DNA of 64,000 bases. It comes from Typhlomys cinereus. Its lineage: Eukaryota; Chordata; Mammalia; Rodentia; Platacanthomyidae. The DNA lies in contig JALPQD010000124.1 of NCBI GenBank assembly GCA_023101885.1, positions 4,621,695-4,685,694 of the forward strand, read 5' to 3'. The notes below the pieces were generated by a model. It was not told the DNA's origin, ran no database searches, and saw nothing but the letters and a program-made list of their open reading frames with translations. The translations under genes and the position numbers were made by a program. How positions within the stretch are numbered: the stretch's first letter is position 1; the number at the start of each line of letters is the position of its first letter. Positions 21,231-30,608 of this stretch are shown here, in pieces.

Positions 21231-23850
21231 GGGTGCTAACTATGCAAAGAAACTAATTCCTCCTCTTAAATGAATTGCCCCCTCAGTAGGGGCCCAGTGG
21301 AGCGGCGCAAAGCCACCTGCTGTCCCCATAAGTTCGCATAAGTTCGTCTCCCTCCTCTGTGTGTCTGGCTTCTTGGCTCCCTCAGGCGTGTCCAGTCCAT
21401 GGTCTACAGGCCATGTGCAGCCGGAGACAGCTATGAATGTGGCCCAACCGCAAACTGTGACATAATTGAAGCTCACGAGCGGCTGGGTCCCTAGGGATAC
21501 GCTTTGCTGATGACGCTGCATTTTTCTGTTCACGTGTGACACCGTAAAACAAATGTAAAGACAAGACATAGAAACGACATCACGTTCTGGGCACTCGGTG
21601 GCGATCGGGAGTTCTTTTCTGAACCACCACGGAGAAGTCGTCACTGAAATCCACGCAGCCTTGACGTTGCTGGAGTTGTCCGGATTAACCAGTGGCAGGT
21701 GAAGGTCCCGGCATCTCGCCCGTTGACTCTAGCTGGCCCTGTGCCACCCGCCCCCGGGGGTGGGCAGACGCCATGCGCCTCGAGTCTCCACCTCAGGGCA
21801 GCTCCACTGCGTTCCCTCTCTCGTGCAAACAGGCAGGCGAGGATGCACCTGATCAGAGAGGAGCTGGTCACGTGAGGCAAAGCTCAGCCATGCCAGCCTG
21901 TCGCTGACACAGGGTGGTACCTGGAGAGAAGCCCAGCTCCATGATTAGCTACCGTCACCTCCACGTCGCCTGGGATTTCAACGTAGCAAGCACGCGCTGT
22001 TCCGTGGCTGCTGCCTTTCATGAAGTTATCTCCGCGCTTCTGTGGCCTGTCCATGCATAGGTACCACGGAGCTCTGCCTGGATTCCCCTCCCACAACGTC
22101 TCCCTTCCAGCTCGTCCCGTCCGCGCTCATGTCATACACATCTGCAGTGAGAGAAAAGAAGCAATAGATGTGCTTCTCCCCCCATCCCCCTGCTTCCTTC
22201 CGCCTCTCCCTCTTCGGCCTCTTCCTGTCATGTCTCCTCTGTTCTTGGGCTACATAGAAATTACGGTCTAAGGCATTGTGCTGAAATGGTAAGGATGGGT
22301 TAGCTTTACTTAAATTCTGAAGCTCTGGGTTCCTCGAAGGTCACCACGTGACCATCTCAGTCTCAACATCACCGCAGCACGATCGCGCTCTTCTGCTCGT
22401 TAAGTCGAGGGGCTCAGCAGTTTCAGTGCGACGGCTCCGAGAGAGCTGTGACTTGCCGAGATGTGCTGCCGACGGGCTTATGAGACCTCAGTGACGCGTG
22501 TCCTCCTCTGCTGCCTTGCACTTCTCTCCCACAGAGAGCCACTTGGCAAGTGGGCAAAGGGAGGCCATCAGCAGCGCGAAGGAAGCGCTCACCTGCTCAG
22601 GAAGCTTACCCCAGAGCTCGGACACGGGCGGAGGCCACTCTCTCGTGACCATATTATCTCTGCACAGACTGTAATTCCACCGATTCTCCACGCTCGGGGG
22701 CATGAATGCTTGGCATCACCATATCTGAGCATTAACAGAAAGGGGGTTTCGTGGCTGCAGCTTGCACTTGAAGGCAAGCGAAGGCCTCGTCGGAAGCATG
22801 GCTGCCTCTCATTGGCTCACACGCACCTCCACGCGGAGATGCTCCTTTGCCAGCAGTAGGCACTGCCCACCCTACCAGCCTCTTCCAGTCTCTTCAGGTG
22901 CCCAAGCGGTCTGCCAGTTGTCATGAACTGCCATCTTCTCATGACTGTCCAGAGCTCGGAGGCTCAGCACCAAATCAGCACCAGTGTGTAACTGTGACAG
23001 TGAGTCCCTGGGGAGCACGTCGCATCCAGGATGTAGCAATGGGGACAGGAATGCTCAAGATTGCTGTGAGGCGTGAGTTGGCTGACCTGAGTGTGTTTGG
23101 AAGAGACTGTGACATAGCTCAGCACTCAATTCATGCTGCTTCATTTTTAACTTAGGGATTTCTATTTAATTTGGATTTTTAGGCTACTCTTTTTCTATTA
23201 CTGTTCTTTGAATGTCTTGTGTATGAACACAGTGGCCTTGTATTATTTCACATCTTAACCCCAGTCCTATCTCCCTTTCTCTTCTCCCTGCTGGACTCCC
23301 TCCTATTTTCAAGTCTTTTTTGCACGTGGCCCGCTGGGTTTCATCTGTTTCCCGTTGGTGGCCTGTGCTGAGCGCTCGGTGGAGCATGAGTCCCATCCGC
23401 AAGTCGACCACTGAGGATCCCGTCTCGTGCTTCCTCCCGTCAGCATTGAGGTTCACCAGTCTCTGCGGGAGGCTGCCCCGCTTCCATGACGACAGGTCCA
23501 CAGGACAATCCCCGTGCAGGTCCTGCAGACATGCGCACAGCTGCAGAGACTCACAGATGTAGCAGCTCGTGTCCCAGGACGCTGACTGGTCACACTCACT
23601 TCCGGCTCTTACAGTCTTACCGCTCCCTCTTCCCCGATGTCCCCCGAGCCTTGGGCTGGGCATGGGGGTGACTTAGATGTCTGCTGTTACTTCCTGCATT
23701 CTGCCCAGTGGTGATTCTCTATGACCAACACCTTCTATTGCAGAGGGAACTTACTGGTTTTTTAGCTTAATTTTTTTAGTCTAAGATTGTATTCTTTCAT
23801 CTCTAATGATGCTCTACCACTTACAAAAGGATTTTATATCTAGTCGTCAT
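21231..23850. other. Unassigned intergenic sequence
   Basis: Long SINE-poor stretch. Part of it (23160-23330, CTATTACTGTTCTTTGAATG) looks like an old repeat of unknown class. No gene is supported. Confidence 0.4.
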
Positions 23851-23864
23851 GCCCCCAAGTGTGA

Positions 23865-24000
23865 ATGGGGGGTGTGTTACCATCCTTGACTTACAGATGA
23901 GGCTGAATGTGTCGCATCCACTCAAATGTCAGGAAATGTCAAGTCCCGGCCTTGAACCAGGGTCTTCAAGCTGTCGCCTGCTCCCACTGTTCTCCACACA
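23865..24000 (+). repeat. MIR-like relic
   Basis: TTACCATCCTTGACTTACAG then ATGAGGCTGAATG and CCTTGAACCAGGGTCTTCAA follow the order of the MIR core and 3' region. Strongly diverged. Confidence 0.5.
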
Positions 24001-24439
24001 TAGTTGGAGAAACCACAGGCCAGAGGCGTCAGTCCCCATCTTAGCACCGAATCCCTGCTGCTGGCCTCAGTAGGAACGAGTGCGAGCGGGCGTCCAGCCC
24101 AGATCTGTGGACCTGTTTCCAAAGCAAGCTGGTTCTCAACGTCTACCTAGTGTCACAAGAAATTAACTTCAGGTGGTCCCTGGGTAAGAAATTAATGGAC
24201 GATACTCTCCTTCCCCGGCACAAGAACTATCCGTGTTTTCCACATACGAAACTTCCTTTATGATGCAGAAGCAGCAAAGCTGGGTCAAGCACAGCCTTCC
24301 CACAGAACATAGATTCTAGCAGAGAAGAGAGGAAATAGACATGCCAGAAAGCCCAGTATCTAAACGAGCATGTTCTGGCTGATACGAAGAAAATACTGGA
24401 AAGATGATATGTAGAAGACGCTAGGATCATAGGGAAAAT

Positions 24440-24570
24440 CTGTTAGGGCTAATCAATTGAACCGTTTTACAGAATAAATGGTATTTCTATGTACTAAGTA
24501 AAAGTAAATTACTAAGAACAGTTTCATTTACAATAACAGAAGGATGAAATATTCTTATAAACACTTAGGA
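24440..24570 (+). repeat. Decayed L1 ORF2 fragment
   Basis: ATGGTATTTCTATGTACTAA, CAGTTTCATTTACAATAACA and TTCTTATAAACACTTAGGAA resemble the 3' part of a LINE-1 ORF2 on the plus strand. No frame is left. Confidence 0.5.
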
Positions 24571-24583
24571 AGCCAGGTGAAAG

Positions 24584-24585
<2 letters not shown>

Positions 24586-24635
<50 letters not shown>

Positions 24636-24731
24636 GATGCTGATTGGGTTGATGGACTAGTTCAGTGCATAGAATCCTGCTTGCAAAGCCCACATGGTGT
24701 AAGGAAGGAACTGACCATACAATACATGCAT

Positions 24732-24762
<31 letters not shown>

Positions 24763-24775
24763 AAATAAATAAATA
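24586..24775 (+). repeat. (TG)n plus truncated tRNA-derived SINE
   Basis: A TG run (24586-24630) precedes a head-like segment (GATGGACTAGTTCAGTGCAT, CCTGCTTGCAAAGCCCACAT) and a (CT)(CA) tail ending AAAATAAATAAATA. Confidence 0.6.
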
Positions 24776-24845
24776 TCAAAAAGAAATGATTCTAGATAAC
24801 TTTTTAAGTACTTATTGGTTGAAAATTATATGTAAATACAATGGA

Positions 24846-24846
<1 letters not shown>

Positions 24847-24898
<52 letters not shown>
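24847..24898. repeat. (TC)n microsatellite
   Basis: Uninterrupted TC dinucleotides, about 26 repeats. Confidence 0.95.
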
Positions 24899-24902
<4 letters not shown>

Positions 24903-25154
24903 CCCTTTACTGAGGGTCCTTTCAGATTAAATCTGACCATATTAAAATAGGATAACTTGCCTCATTATTGTTATGTGGTATCTCTCTAGTGAGTTCTGGC
25001 ATACATTTTCTGTTACATATTTGCATTACTCTTTTTTTCCTAGTTTAGGACATACTTTTTCCCTAGATGATACTTGACGAGGAGATTTAGAGGAAATCCA
25101 GCTTCTTAATATTTTCTTCTGTGGCTGTACTTTTTTTTTAAGCATGTTAAATAG

Positions 25155-25383
25155 TTTTTGTGGGACTGGGACACAGCTGAATGAAACACCTGCGTAAGTC
25201 CCTGGGTTTAATTCTTGGCACGCGCACACACACACAGACACACACACATGCGCACACACACATGCACACATGCATGCATGGGCATGCGCACACAGAGACA
25301 CATACACACACAGACACACATGTGCGCATACAGATACACACATGTGCACACAGACACACACACATGCGCACACAGACAGACCA
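25155..25383 (+). repeat. ID-like SINE with long (CA)n tail
   Basis: GTGGGACTGGGACACAGCTG ... GTCCCTGGGTTTAATTCTTG is a diverged tRNA-like head. An interrupted CA array (25219-25380) with ATGCGCACA variants follows. Confidence 0.6.
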
Positions 25384-25449
25384 AGTGGCGGCAGTTTTCT
25401 TCTAGAAGCTTTCTGGTTTTGGTTTTTGTGTCTAGATGGCCAATATGCT

Positions 25450-25550
25450 GACCTGTGTGTGTGGTGAGGTGTGAAGGAAGCAGGTCTTGACCCGTGCGTG
25501 TGGTGAGGTGTGAAGGAAGCAGGTCTTGACCCGTGCGTGTGGTGAGGTGT
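25450..25550. repeat. 39-bp tandem repeat, about 2.6 copies
   Basis: GTGAAGGAAGCAGGTCTTGA plus CCCGTGCGTGTGGTGAGGT repeats with period 39 (starts at 25471 and 25510). It lies ~115 bp from the retroviral insertion point. Confidence 0.9.
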
Positions 25551-25662
25551 CTTCCTGGTGTCTTTAATAGCCCACTGGCCATTTAAATGTGATATCTCAT
25601 CACTGTATGCTTCTACCCGTTCTGTAGTTTCTCTCGCTGCTTGTGCCTGGCTTTATTTTATT

Positions 25663-25668
25663 ATGACG
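25663..25668. repeat. Left copy of the 6-bp target-site duplication
   Basis: ATGACG directly precedes the TG end of LTR1 and is repeated at 50989-50994 directly after the CA end of LTR4. Six-base duplications are characteristic of betaretroviral integrases. Confidence 0.9.
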
Positions 25669-25770
25669 TGCCGCAGACCAGAGTCGCGGCCTCGAGACCA
25701 GGGCTCCCCAGGACCGGGTGGAGAACAGAACACACGCAGCTCCCTCTCGTCCGAGTGAATCCTGAACCCG

Positions 25771-25800
25771 TTTATTGAAACTTTCGTGACAGCTTTTATA
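25771..25800 (-). promoter_or_regulatory. LTR core promoter and poly(A) signal
   Basis: On the minus strand TATAAAA (25800-25794) is followed 17 bp later by AATAAA (25776-25771). With initiation ~30 bp after the TATA box, the poly(A) signal falls at or before the start of R, implying a very short R and a U5 of about 90 bp. Mouse mammary tumour virus is known to have such a short R. The same motifs recur in the other three LTRs. Confidence 0.75.
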
Positions 25801-26446
25801 CAGAAACTTTTGGGGTAAAGAATGTTGCATACATTATACAGAAACTTTTGGGGTAAAGAATGTTGCATACATAATAGATAATCAGCAAAGTCACCTTCAG
25901 GGTGGACCCTTTTTTCTTTTTCAAGAACCTAACCCATTGCTTCAGGGCAAAGGCACTTAACAGGAACATTCTCTCAGTATTCAAAAACTTATCTAATCTA
26001 TAATGCTTCACCGGATAGCTGTGGGGCTGAGCCCACGTTTTAACAGAGACTGCTTTCTTTTAAAATACAGAGGCAGAATGTTCTCCTATTGAATTTAGCA
26101 AGGAACATATTTTACAATTAACTATAGGAATCCTCAACACCCCATAAGTACCAGCGTGAGCTTTGGCTGTTGTCCTCTCCAGGTTGATACTCTCAGTCAG
26201 GCAGGTCGACATAGGCACCAGGCATGGCAGCAGGTTCTAACTTGGGAAGATGCATGCGGCTTATGTAGTCTCTACTATCTAAGCTTAAACCACATCTCCA
26301 AAGGGGGGGGGCCTTGACTTGAATACTCAAGGCCCATAAGCTATAGCTGGTTCTGTCGATGGAACACTGAGGTATGCACTGAAGAAAACACTTAAGTAAT
26401 ATAGTTATTAGAAGAATAACTTCTATAATAGCATCCTTCTATTCCT

Positions 26447-26746
26447 TTAATAGTAAGGTTGTTTATGTCTTCCTTTGAGGAATTCCAGAAGCGTATTGCC
26501 ATCAGTTAGATGACCCATCTGTGAACCATGCATACTCCAAACCTGGGGTCCAGTCAGGCCCCATATGCCAAGGGTGTCTCTTTCGGGGCAGAGGCGATCA
26601 TTGGTGGGAGTGCACTCAGATGGTCCATCTCTGTGATTTCTCATAAGAGTGCTGTTTGGGGTAGGAAAGACACGGCCCCCTTTGCTTCTGACATGGATTC
26701 TCCCAGTTTGGATTGCAAATACCATCTCCAGGGGCAGTCTTGGCAT
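26447..26746 (-). other. 99-codon open frame in LTR U3
   Basis: ATG-started frame in U3, identical in sequence in all four LTRs (also 34297-34596, 42139-42438 and 49983-50282). Some betaretroviruses encode a protein in U3, but I see no signal peptide, membrane segment or recognisable motif here. Conservation among copies is explained by the youth of the LTRs, so coding is unproven. Confidence 0.25.
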
Positions 26747-27429
26747 CTAGACTTTCTGGCATGATGGTCTCTTCCTTGGCCTTCAGCCAGGGTAAGAGGG
26801 TATCACAGTTTCTTTTAAGGTTCCAGTGGACTGAGATGAGAGCATAGTCTTGTACTTCTGGAATTTCTGAGTTAGTACATAGGTGGGAATCCTACCCAAC
26901 CTATGTTTTAAGAAGTTATTCTCTAATTTCCTTAAAATCAGTGCACACATTTTGGCTAACAAGTCTACTTATTATAAATGACTAGACATGAAATTTCTAT
27001 TTAGTATTTGACTAAACTTAAAAGCAGGCTTTTTCTCTAGAACAGAGAGCAGGAAGCTAGTTCCAAAAAACCCTAAGAAAGGGCACCCCTAATTACCAGA
27101 AGAATTCCTGCCAGAGGCAAGACTTGAATTGTCCTAAAGAAAACCAAAACCTAGGTGCCAAAACCTAGGTGAAGGGCACTCCTAATTACCAGAAGTCTTC
27201 CTGCCTGAGGCAAAACTTGAATTGTCTAGGAGAGAATGCCCAGCCCCTGTTCTTGGGCGTTACTGTGACCTTCCTCAGAGGACAGGCTTTTAGGCCTGTG
27301 CTGGGAAGAAACACCAAGGCCTGACAATTCCCATATTTTTCCTTATTTCTCTAAAATAAAGCCATGTCCTTATCCCAAAACATGATACTTTGAATCTACC
27401 TTTTCCAAACTGAGACATATTCTACCAGA

Positions 27430-28170
27430 TTAGTTGGATAGGGACGCGGCATTTCCCTCCTTTTTATTTTTTAATTTGAGCTTCTCAAGTTCTATGTTGA
27501 GCTGTCTGAAAGATGAGGAGATCAACCTGAAGATGACTGGAAAGAGGACTATAACAATGATTATGATAAAAATTGTCACGCCAATATGAATCAACATAGT
27601 AAACCAAGTTGTAGGATTAATATATGTTGATATATTATTCCAGAGAGATTCTGCCATCTGTCCTACATCAGTTACCTGTAAGTGAGCTTTACTAATGTCT
27701 GATATCTTAGTTTGTAAAGCTCTAATATCTGGTCCTAAATCTGTATTATGCCAAATTCCTAATAGATGGGATCGTATTTTTTCCCATGGTTTATCTGTCT
27801 GATTATAAGCATATGGAGTAACACAAATAAATTTATAGTTAGTATGGCAACGTGTAGTTAATTGTGCTTTTATATTGGCTATTTGATTTCCTAAATAAAG
27901 GACTGTATCCTCTAGGACATTTATTCTAGTTTCTAACTTTTGGTCTATTTTCTCTTGAGCAGCTAGTGCAAGTGATACATTGTGTGATAGATTATTAACA
28001 TGATTAGCTGTATGAACTTCAGAAACAAGGGCAGCAGTTGATAAGGAAAAGGTAGTAATAATACTAATCAATGTTGATATTCCTAAAATAAGCACAGCTA
28101 CAAATCTTTTAGGCCTAATCAATGCATTTAGTCTCTTAAGTACCTCTAATCTTGAATTATCATACCAATC
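27430..28170 (-). pseudogene. env: Unit 1 env remnant: transmembrane subunit
   Basis: The frame is open from just after a stop at 28171-28173 and ends inside LTR1. It has no ATG at its head. In order it shows an RPKR furin-type cleavage site, a hydrophobic fusion-peptide-like stretch (starting FVAVLILGIS), a heptad-rich helix, a cysteine pair spaced C-X7-C, a second helical region, a ~25-residue membrane anchor rich in I/V and a short charged tail. N-X-S/T sites are at NVS, NQT and NIS. The layout matches the betaretroviral transmembrane subunit and lacks the CX6CC motif of gamma-type Env. The receptor-binding surface subunit is missing, so this cannot be a working Env. The 3' end overlaps the polypurine tract and the LTR start. 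Confidence 0.85.
27452..27465 (-). other. Polypurine tract, unit 1
   Basis: AAAAAGGAGGGAAA on the minus strand sits directly before the LTR TG, the position of the plus-strand primer in reverse transcription. Equivalent sites are at 35303-35316 and 43145-43158. Confidence 0.9.
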
Positions 28171-28532
28171 TTAATACTAGTAGATGAATTTGAATGTTGT
28201 CTCAAATATAAATTCTATCTCAGTACCAACACAATTAGCCAATGAACAATACAATTGGTGGGATAAATGTCAGCAAAAGTTAACAGGAAATTGTATATGT
28301 TTAGGAGCCAAAAGCAAAACAATAATGTATTTTAAATACAAAATAAAGTCCTTTTAGCATATGAAGAGCAACAGCTAACTTTTAAAGTCCAGTTTGTAAG
28401 AGACTCTCAGAGTCAGTCTAACAGAGATCAGGAATCCATCCTAGAAGGAAATATTTTGTGTGCAAGCACTGACCATCTAGGAAAGTCTGATCAAGAAGAG
28501 ATGCCTGGAGGTCATTAGTTGTGACTGTTGGA
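28171..28532 (-). pseudogene. Gap where Env surface subunit should lie
   Basis: About 360 bp between the 42-codon frame and the transmembrane remnant. All frames have stops, and no surface-glycoprotein sequence is recognisable. A normal surface subunit would need well over 1 kb, so most of it has been deleted. Confidence 0.5.
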
Positions 28533-28661
28533 CTAGTCTGGCTTCTTCAGGTCAGGATCTGGCTCTTTAAGTTGTTCTGCATTGATATCAACGCCCTTTT
28601 TTCTGTAGGCAGAGAGCTGTGATCTTGTCAGGGCAATTGTCCATGATTTTCTACTGGGCAT
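28533..28661 (-). CDS. Putative 42-codon env leader / Rem- or Rec-like first-exon frame
   Basis: ATG-started frame of 42 codons placed 30 nt after a good splice acceptor, where env translation begins in betaretroviruses. The product is small and charged (starts MPSRKSWTIALTRSQ, has a basic YRKKG patch, then an acidic/proline end). Betaretroviruses such as MMTV and HERV-K make small RNA-export proteins from the env leader; similarity here rests on position and basic character only. It is also present at 36384-36512 and 44225-44353. The two unit 3 differences inside it (ATC/ATT and AGA/AGG codons) are both synonymous. Translation is unproven. Confidence 0.4.
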   Translation of the reverse strand: MPSRKSWTIALTRSQLSAYRKKGVDINAEQLKEPDPDLKKPD

Positions 28662-28690
28662 ACTAAATGCTTGGAAATCCACAGGGTGAG

Positions 28691-28712
28691 CCTGCTAATG
28701 GAGAAACACAAA
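28691..28712 (-). promoter_or_regulatory. Candidate env splice acceptor
   Basis: The minus strand reads TTTGTGTTTCTCCATTAGCAG then G, a pyrimidine-rich tract ending in CAG/G; the exon would begin at 28691. Paired with the donor at 33258 it would give the usual subgenomic env message. Equivalent sites lie ~7851 bp on in unit 2 and near 44383 in unit 3. Confidence 0.6.
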
Positions 28713-30608
28713 GATACCCACGACTCCAGCAGAGTCCTGGGTCTGGTTAGGACAGGTGTATGTCAAAGGCATTCTGTCATTGGATCCACCTTTTACTGTA
28801 AAGCCTTCTTAAAAAAAAATTTAAACTGTATAGAATGGAGAAACAAACTAAATGAGATATATCTGAGGAAGTGAGTTTAGCTGAAGGATGATATTACAAA
28901 ATCTTCTTGGGGGCAATTTTTTATCAAAGATGTATAGAGACCATATTTGAGAAAATTGAAATTTAAGATTTTGTAGTTTTTATCTAGGCCCATTACCAAA
29001 ATTTGTCTTTAAAGTACATGACCTTTATAATGTAAATATAATAGTTCAATTCCATAAGATCTAAAGCAGTTAAGCCCTTTAGGAGTTAAATTTTTATGAG
29101 TAACCAAACCTCTATTTAATTAAGACAGAGACAATTGAAAAACATTTGAATATATGAAGCTTAATTCTTAATTTCTAATTTCTGAGGTTTAATGTCTTTC
29201 CTTTTATAATATGGAAGAAGCATAACAAATATTTCCTTTAACCATCATCTCTAATTTTTAGTCTTATAAATCTAACATCCCACAAACCTTCACAACATAC
29301 TTTAACCTTCCTCCAAGTAACCAATTCACAAACCTCTTGTACACACTTTAACTTCTTAAGTAACATTTCTCATACCATAAACCTTCTTTTAAACCTTTTG
29401 TACATCTAAGTTTTACACATATATTTTTTTTGATGTTTCCCTGTTGTTTGTACATTAACTATCTCTCAAATGTCATTTAAAGGTAGAGATAATAATAGAC
29501 CTCATTTTTAAAAGAAATAAAGAGTCTGAATTGGCAATTTTGAAAAGTTAACATGAATTTTTAAGTACATTTTAACACATTATCAAACAATGGAAGGAAC
29601 AAGCAGTACATGGTCACAAGAGAACACCTGTATGTTACTGTTTAGATAAGCAATTTTTCCTGGTTGCTAGATTTGATGGGATAAAATTTTATAAAAGAAA
29701 TCAAGAGGAATGAGGAAATTTGATTAATCCATATCACAGTGGGTTCGTTATTTTGAGAATATATGAAAAAACCTTTAAGAACGCAATATTTTTGTTTATA
29801 TTCCTATTAAAAATCTAAACTAAGCAATAAACTTTCAAGAAAGAAAACAAATTATTTAAAGTATTTAAGTAGTTAAGGCCTTAGATGTCATTACAATTAT
29901 TTGTTCTTATTTTTAAGTATGCATACATGTATTTAAAAAATGGCATGCCAAAATTCTAGTATTAGCGCGCAATAGAAAAAGAAAAATAGAAGTGGCCACA
30001 CACAGAAACATAAGACACACAACATGTAAACACACAGGACATACAAACATACAAACACATCAGTAATATACAATTCACTGATAACAGCCTTGAAATCACC
30101 TTTGAAAACATCAAAAGCAGAACATTTATAAAAACCTTTTTTGAAAACAAAATCTCATTAGTTAAGTCAAGCAGTTTAGCTTAATTATAAAACATATGAA
30201 AAGCAGATTAAACTTTAAAATTTAGTACAAAAACCAAATTACTATTTAAGAAACTATATTTAATACATGAATATATTTGTCTAATTTTTTTTTTTTTTTT
30301 TGAAAATTTGTAAGCATTTCCCAAAATAACATTTGCATCTATAAAGGCCAAAATATTTATATTATAATTTTTTAAGCTGAGATCCTCTTGAAAGGTGGCA
30401 GTTTGAGAGGTTTTTTTATTACTTTTAGGATATGTTTTTATATCAATCTCTAGTTTTTTTTTTTTTACAATTTAAAAATATTAAGAACATGTTCTTGTCT
30501 TATTTTTTATTCATTTATGTAGTTTTATTTATTTTTATTTTTTTTATTTTTTATTTTGAAACCAAATGTTGGGATTCTTTTAATAAAAGAAAGATGGAAA
30601 TTTACAAC
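28713..30608 (-). other. AT-rich non-coding module in the pol position, unit 1
   Basis: About 1.9 kb, roughly three-quarters A+T, with stops in all frames, several A- and T-runs (for example a T-run near 30283-30300) and no polymerase, RNase H or integrase motif. It is bounded on the gag side by the stop of the fused frame and on the env side by the splice acceptor. Since gag beside it is intact, this is unlikely to be decayed pol. Replacement by unrelated sequence, as in known non-autonomous retroviral elements, is the better reading. The frame at 29962-30150 is not supported as a gene. The module also occurs at 36564-38458 and 44405-46296. Confidence 0.7.

Larger units (their letters stand above)
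25669..27451 (-). repeat. LTR1 (outer 3' LTR), 1783 bp
   Basis: The ends on the minus strand are TGCCGC...GCGGCA, a 6-bp perfect terminal inverted repeat with TG/CA. The 5' edge is fixed by the polypurine tract at 27452 and the 3' edge by the target duplication. It contains a TATA box (25794-25800), AATAAA (25771-25776), a 38-bp tandem duplication (25797-25872), a 55-bp direct repeat pair (27079-27133 and 27172-27226) and a 14-bp tandem pair CCAAAACCTAGGTG (27144-27171). It is unusually long for a retroviral LTR, most of it U3. Confidence 0.95.

Noticed and set aside
22330..22352. Apparent palindrome GGTCACCACGTGACC
   Set aside because: The two halves do not match as an inverted repeat when checked base by base.
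26528..26764. 78-codon plus-strand frame in the LTR, seen four times
   Set aside because: Antisense to the retroviral transcript and repeated only because the LTR is repeated.
28120..28122. TTG as start codon of the env transmembrane frame
   Set aside because: Eukaryotic/retroviral initiation at TTG is not expected. The frame continues upstream to a stop at 28171 as a remnant of a longer Env.
29962..30150. 62-codon frame in the AT-rich module, seen three times
   Set aside because: Hydrophobic peptide from AT-rich DNA with no retroviral match; conserved only because units are recent.
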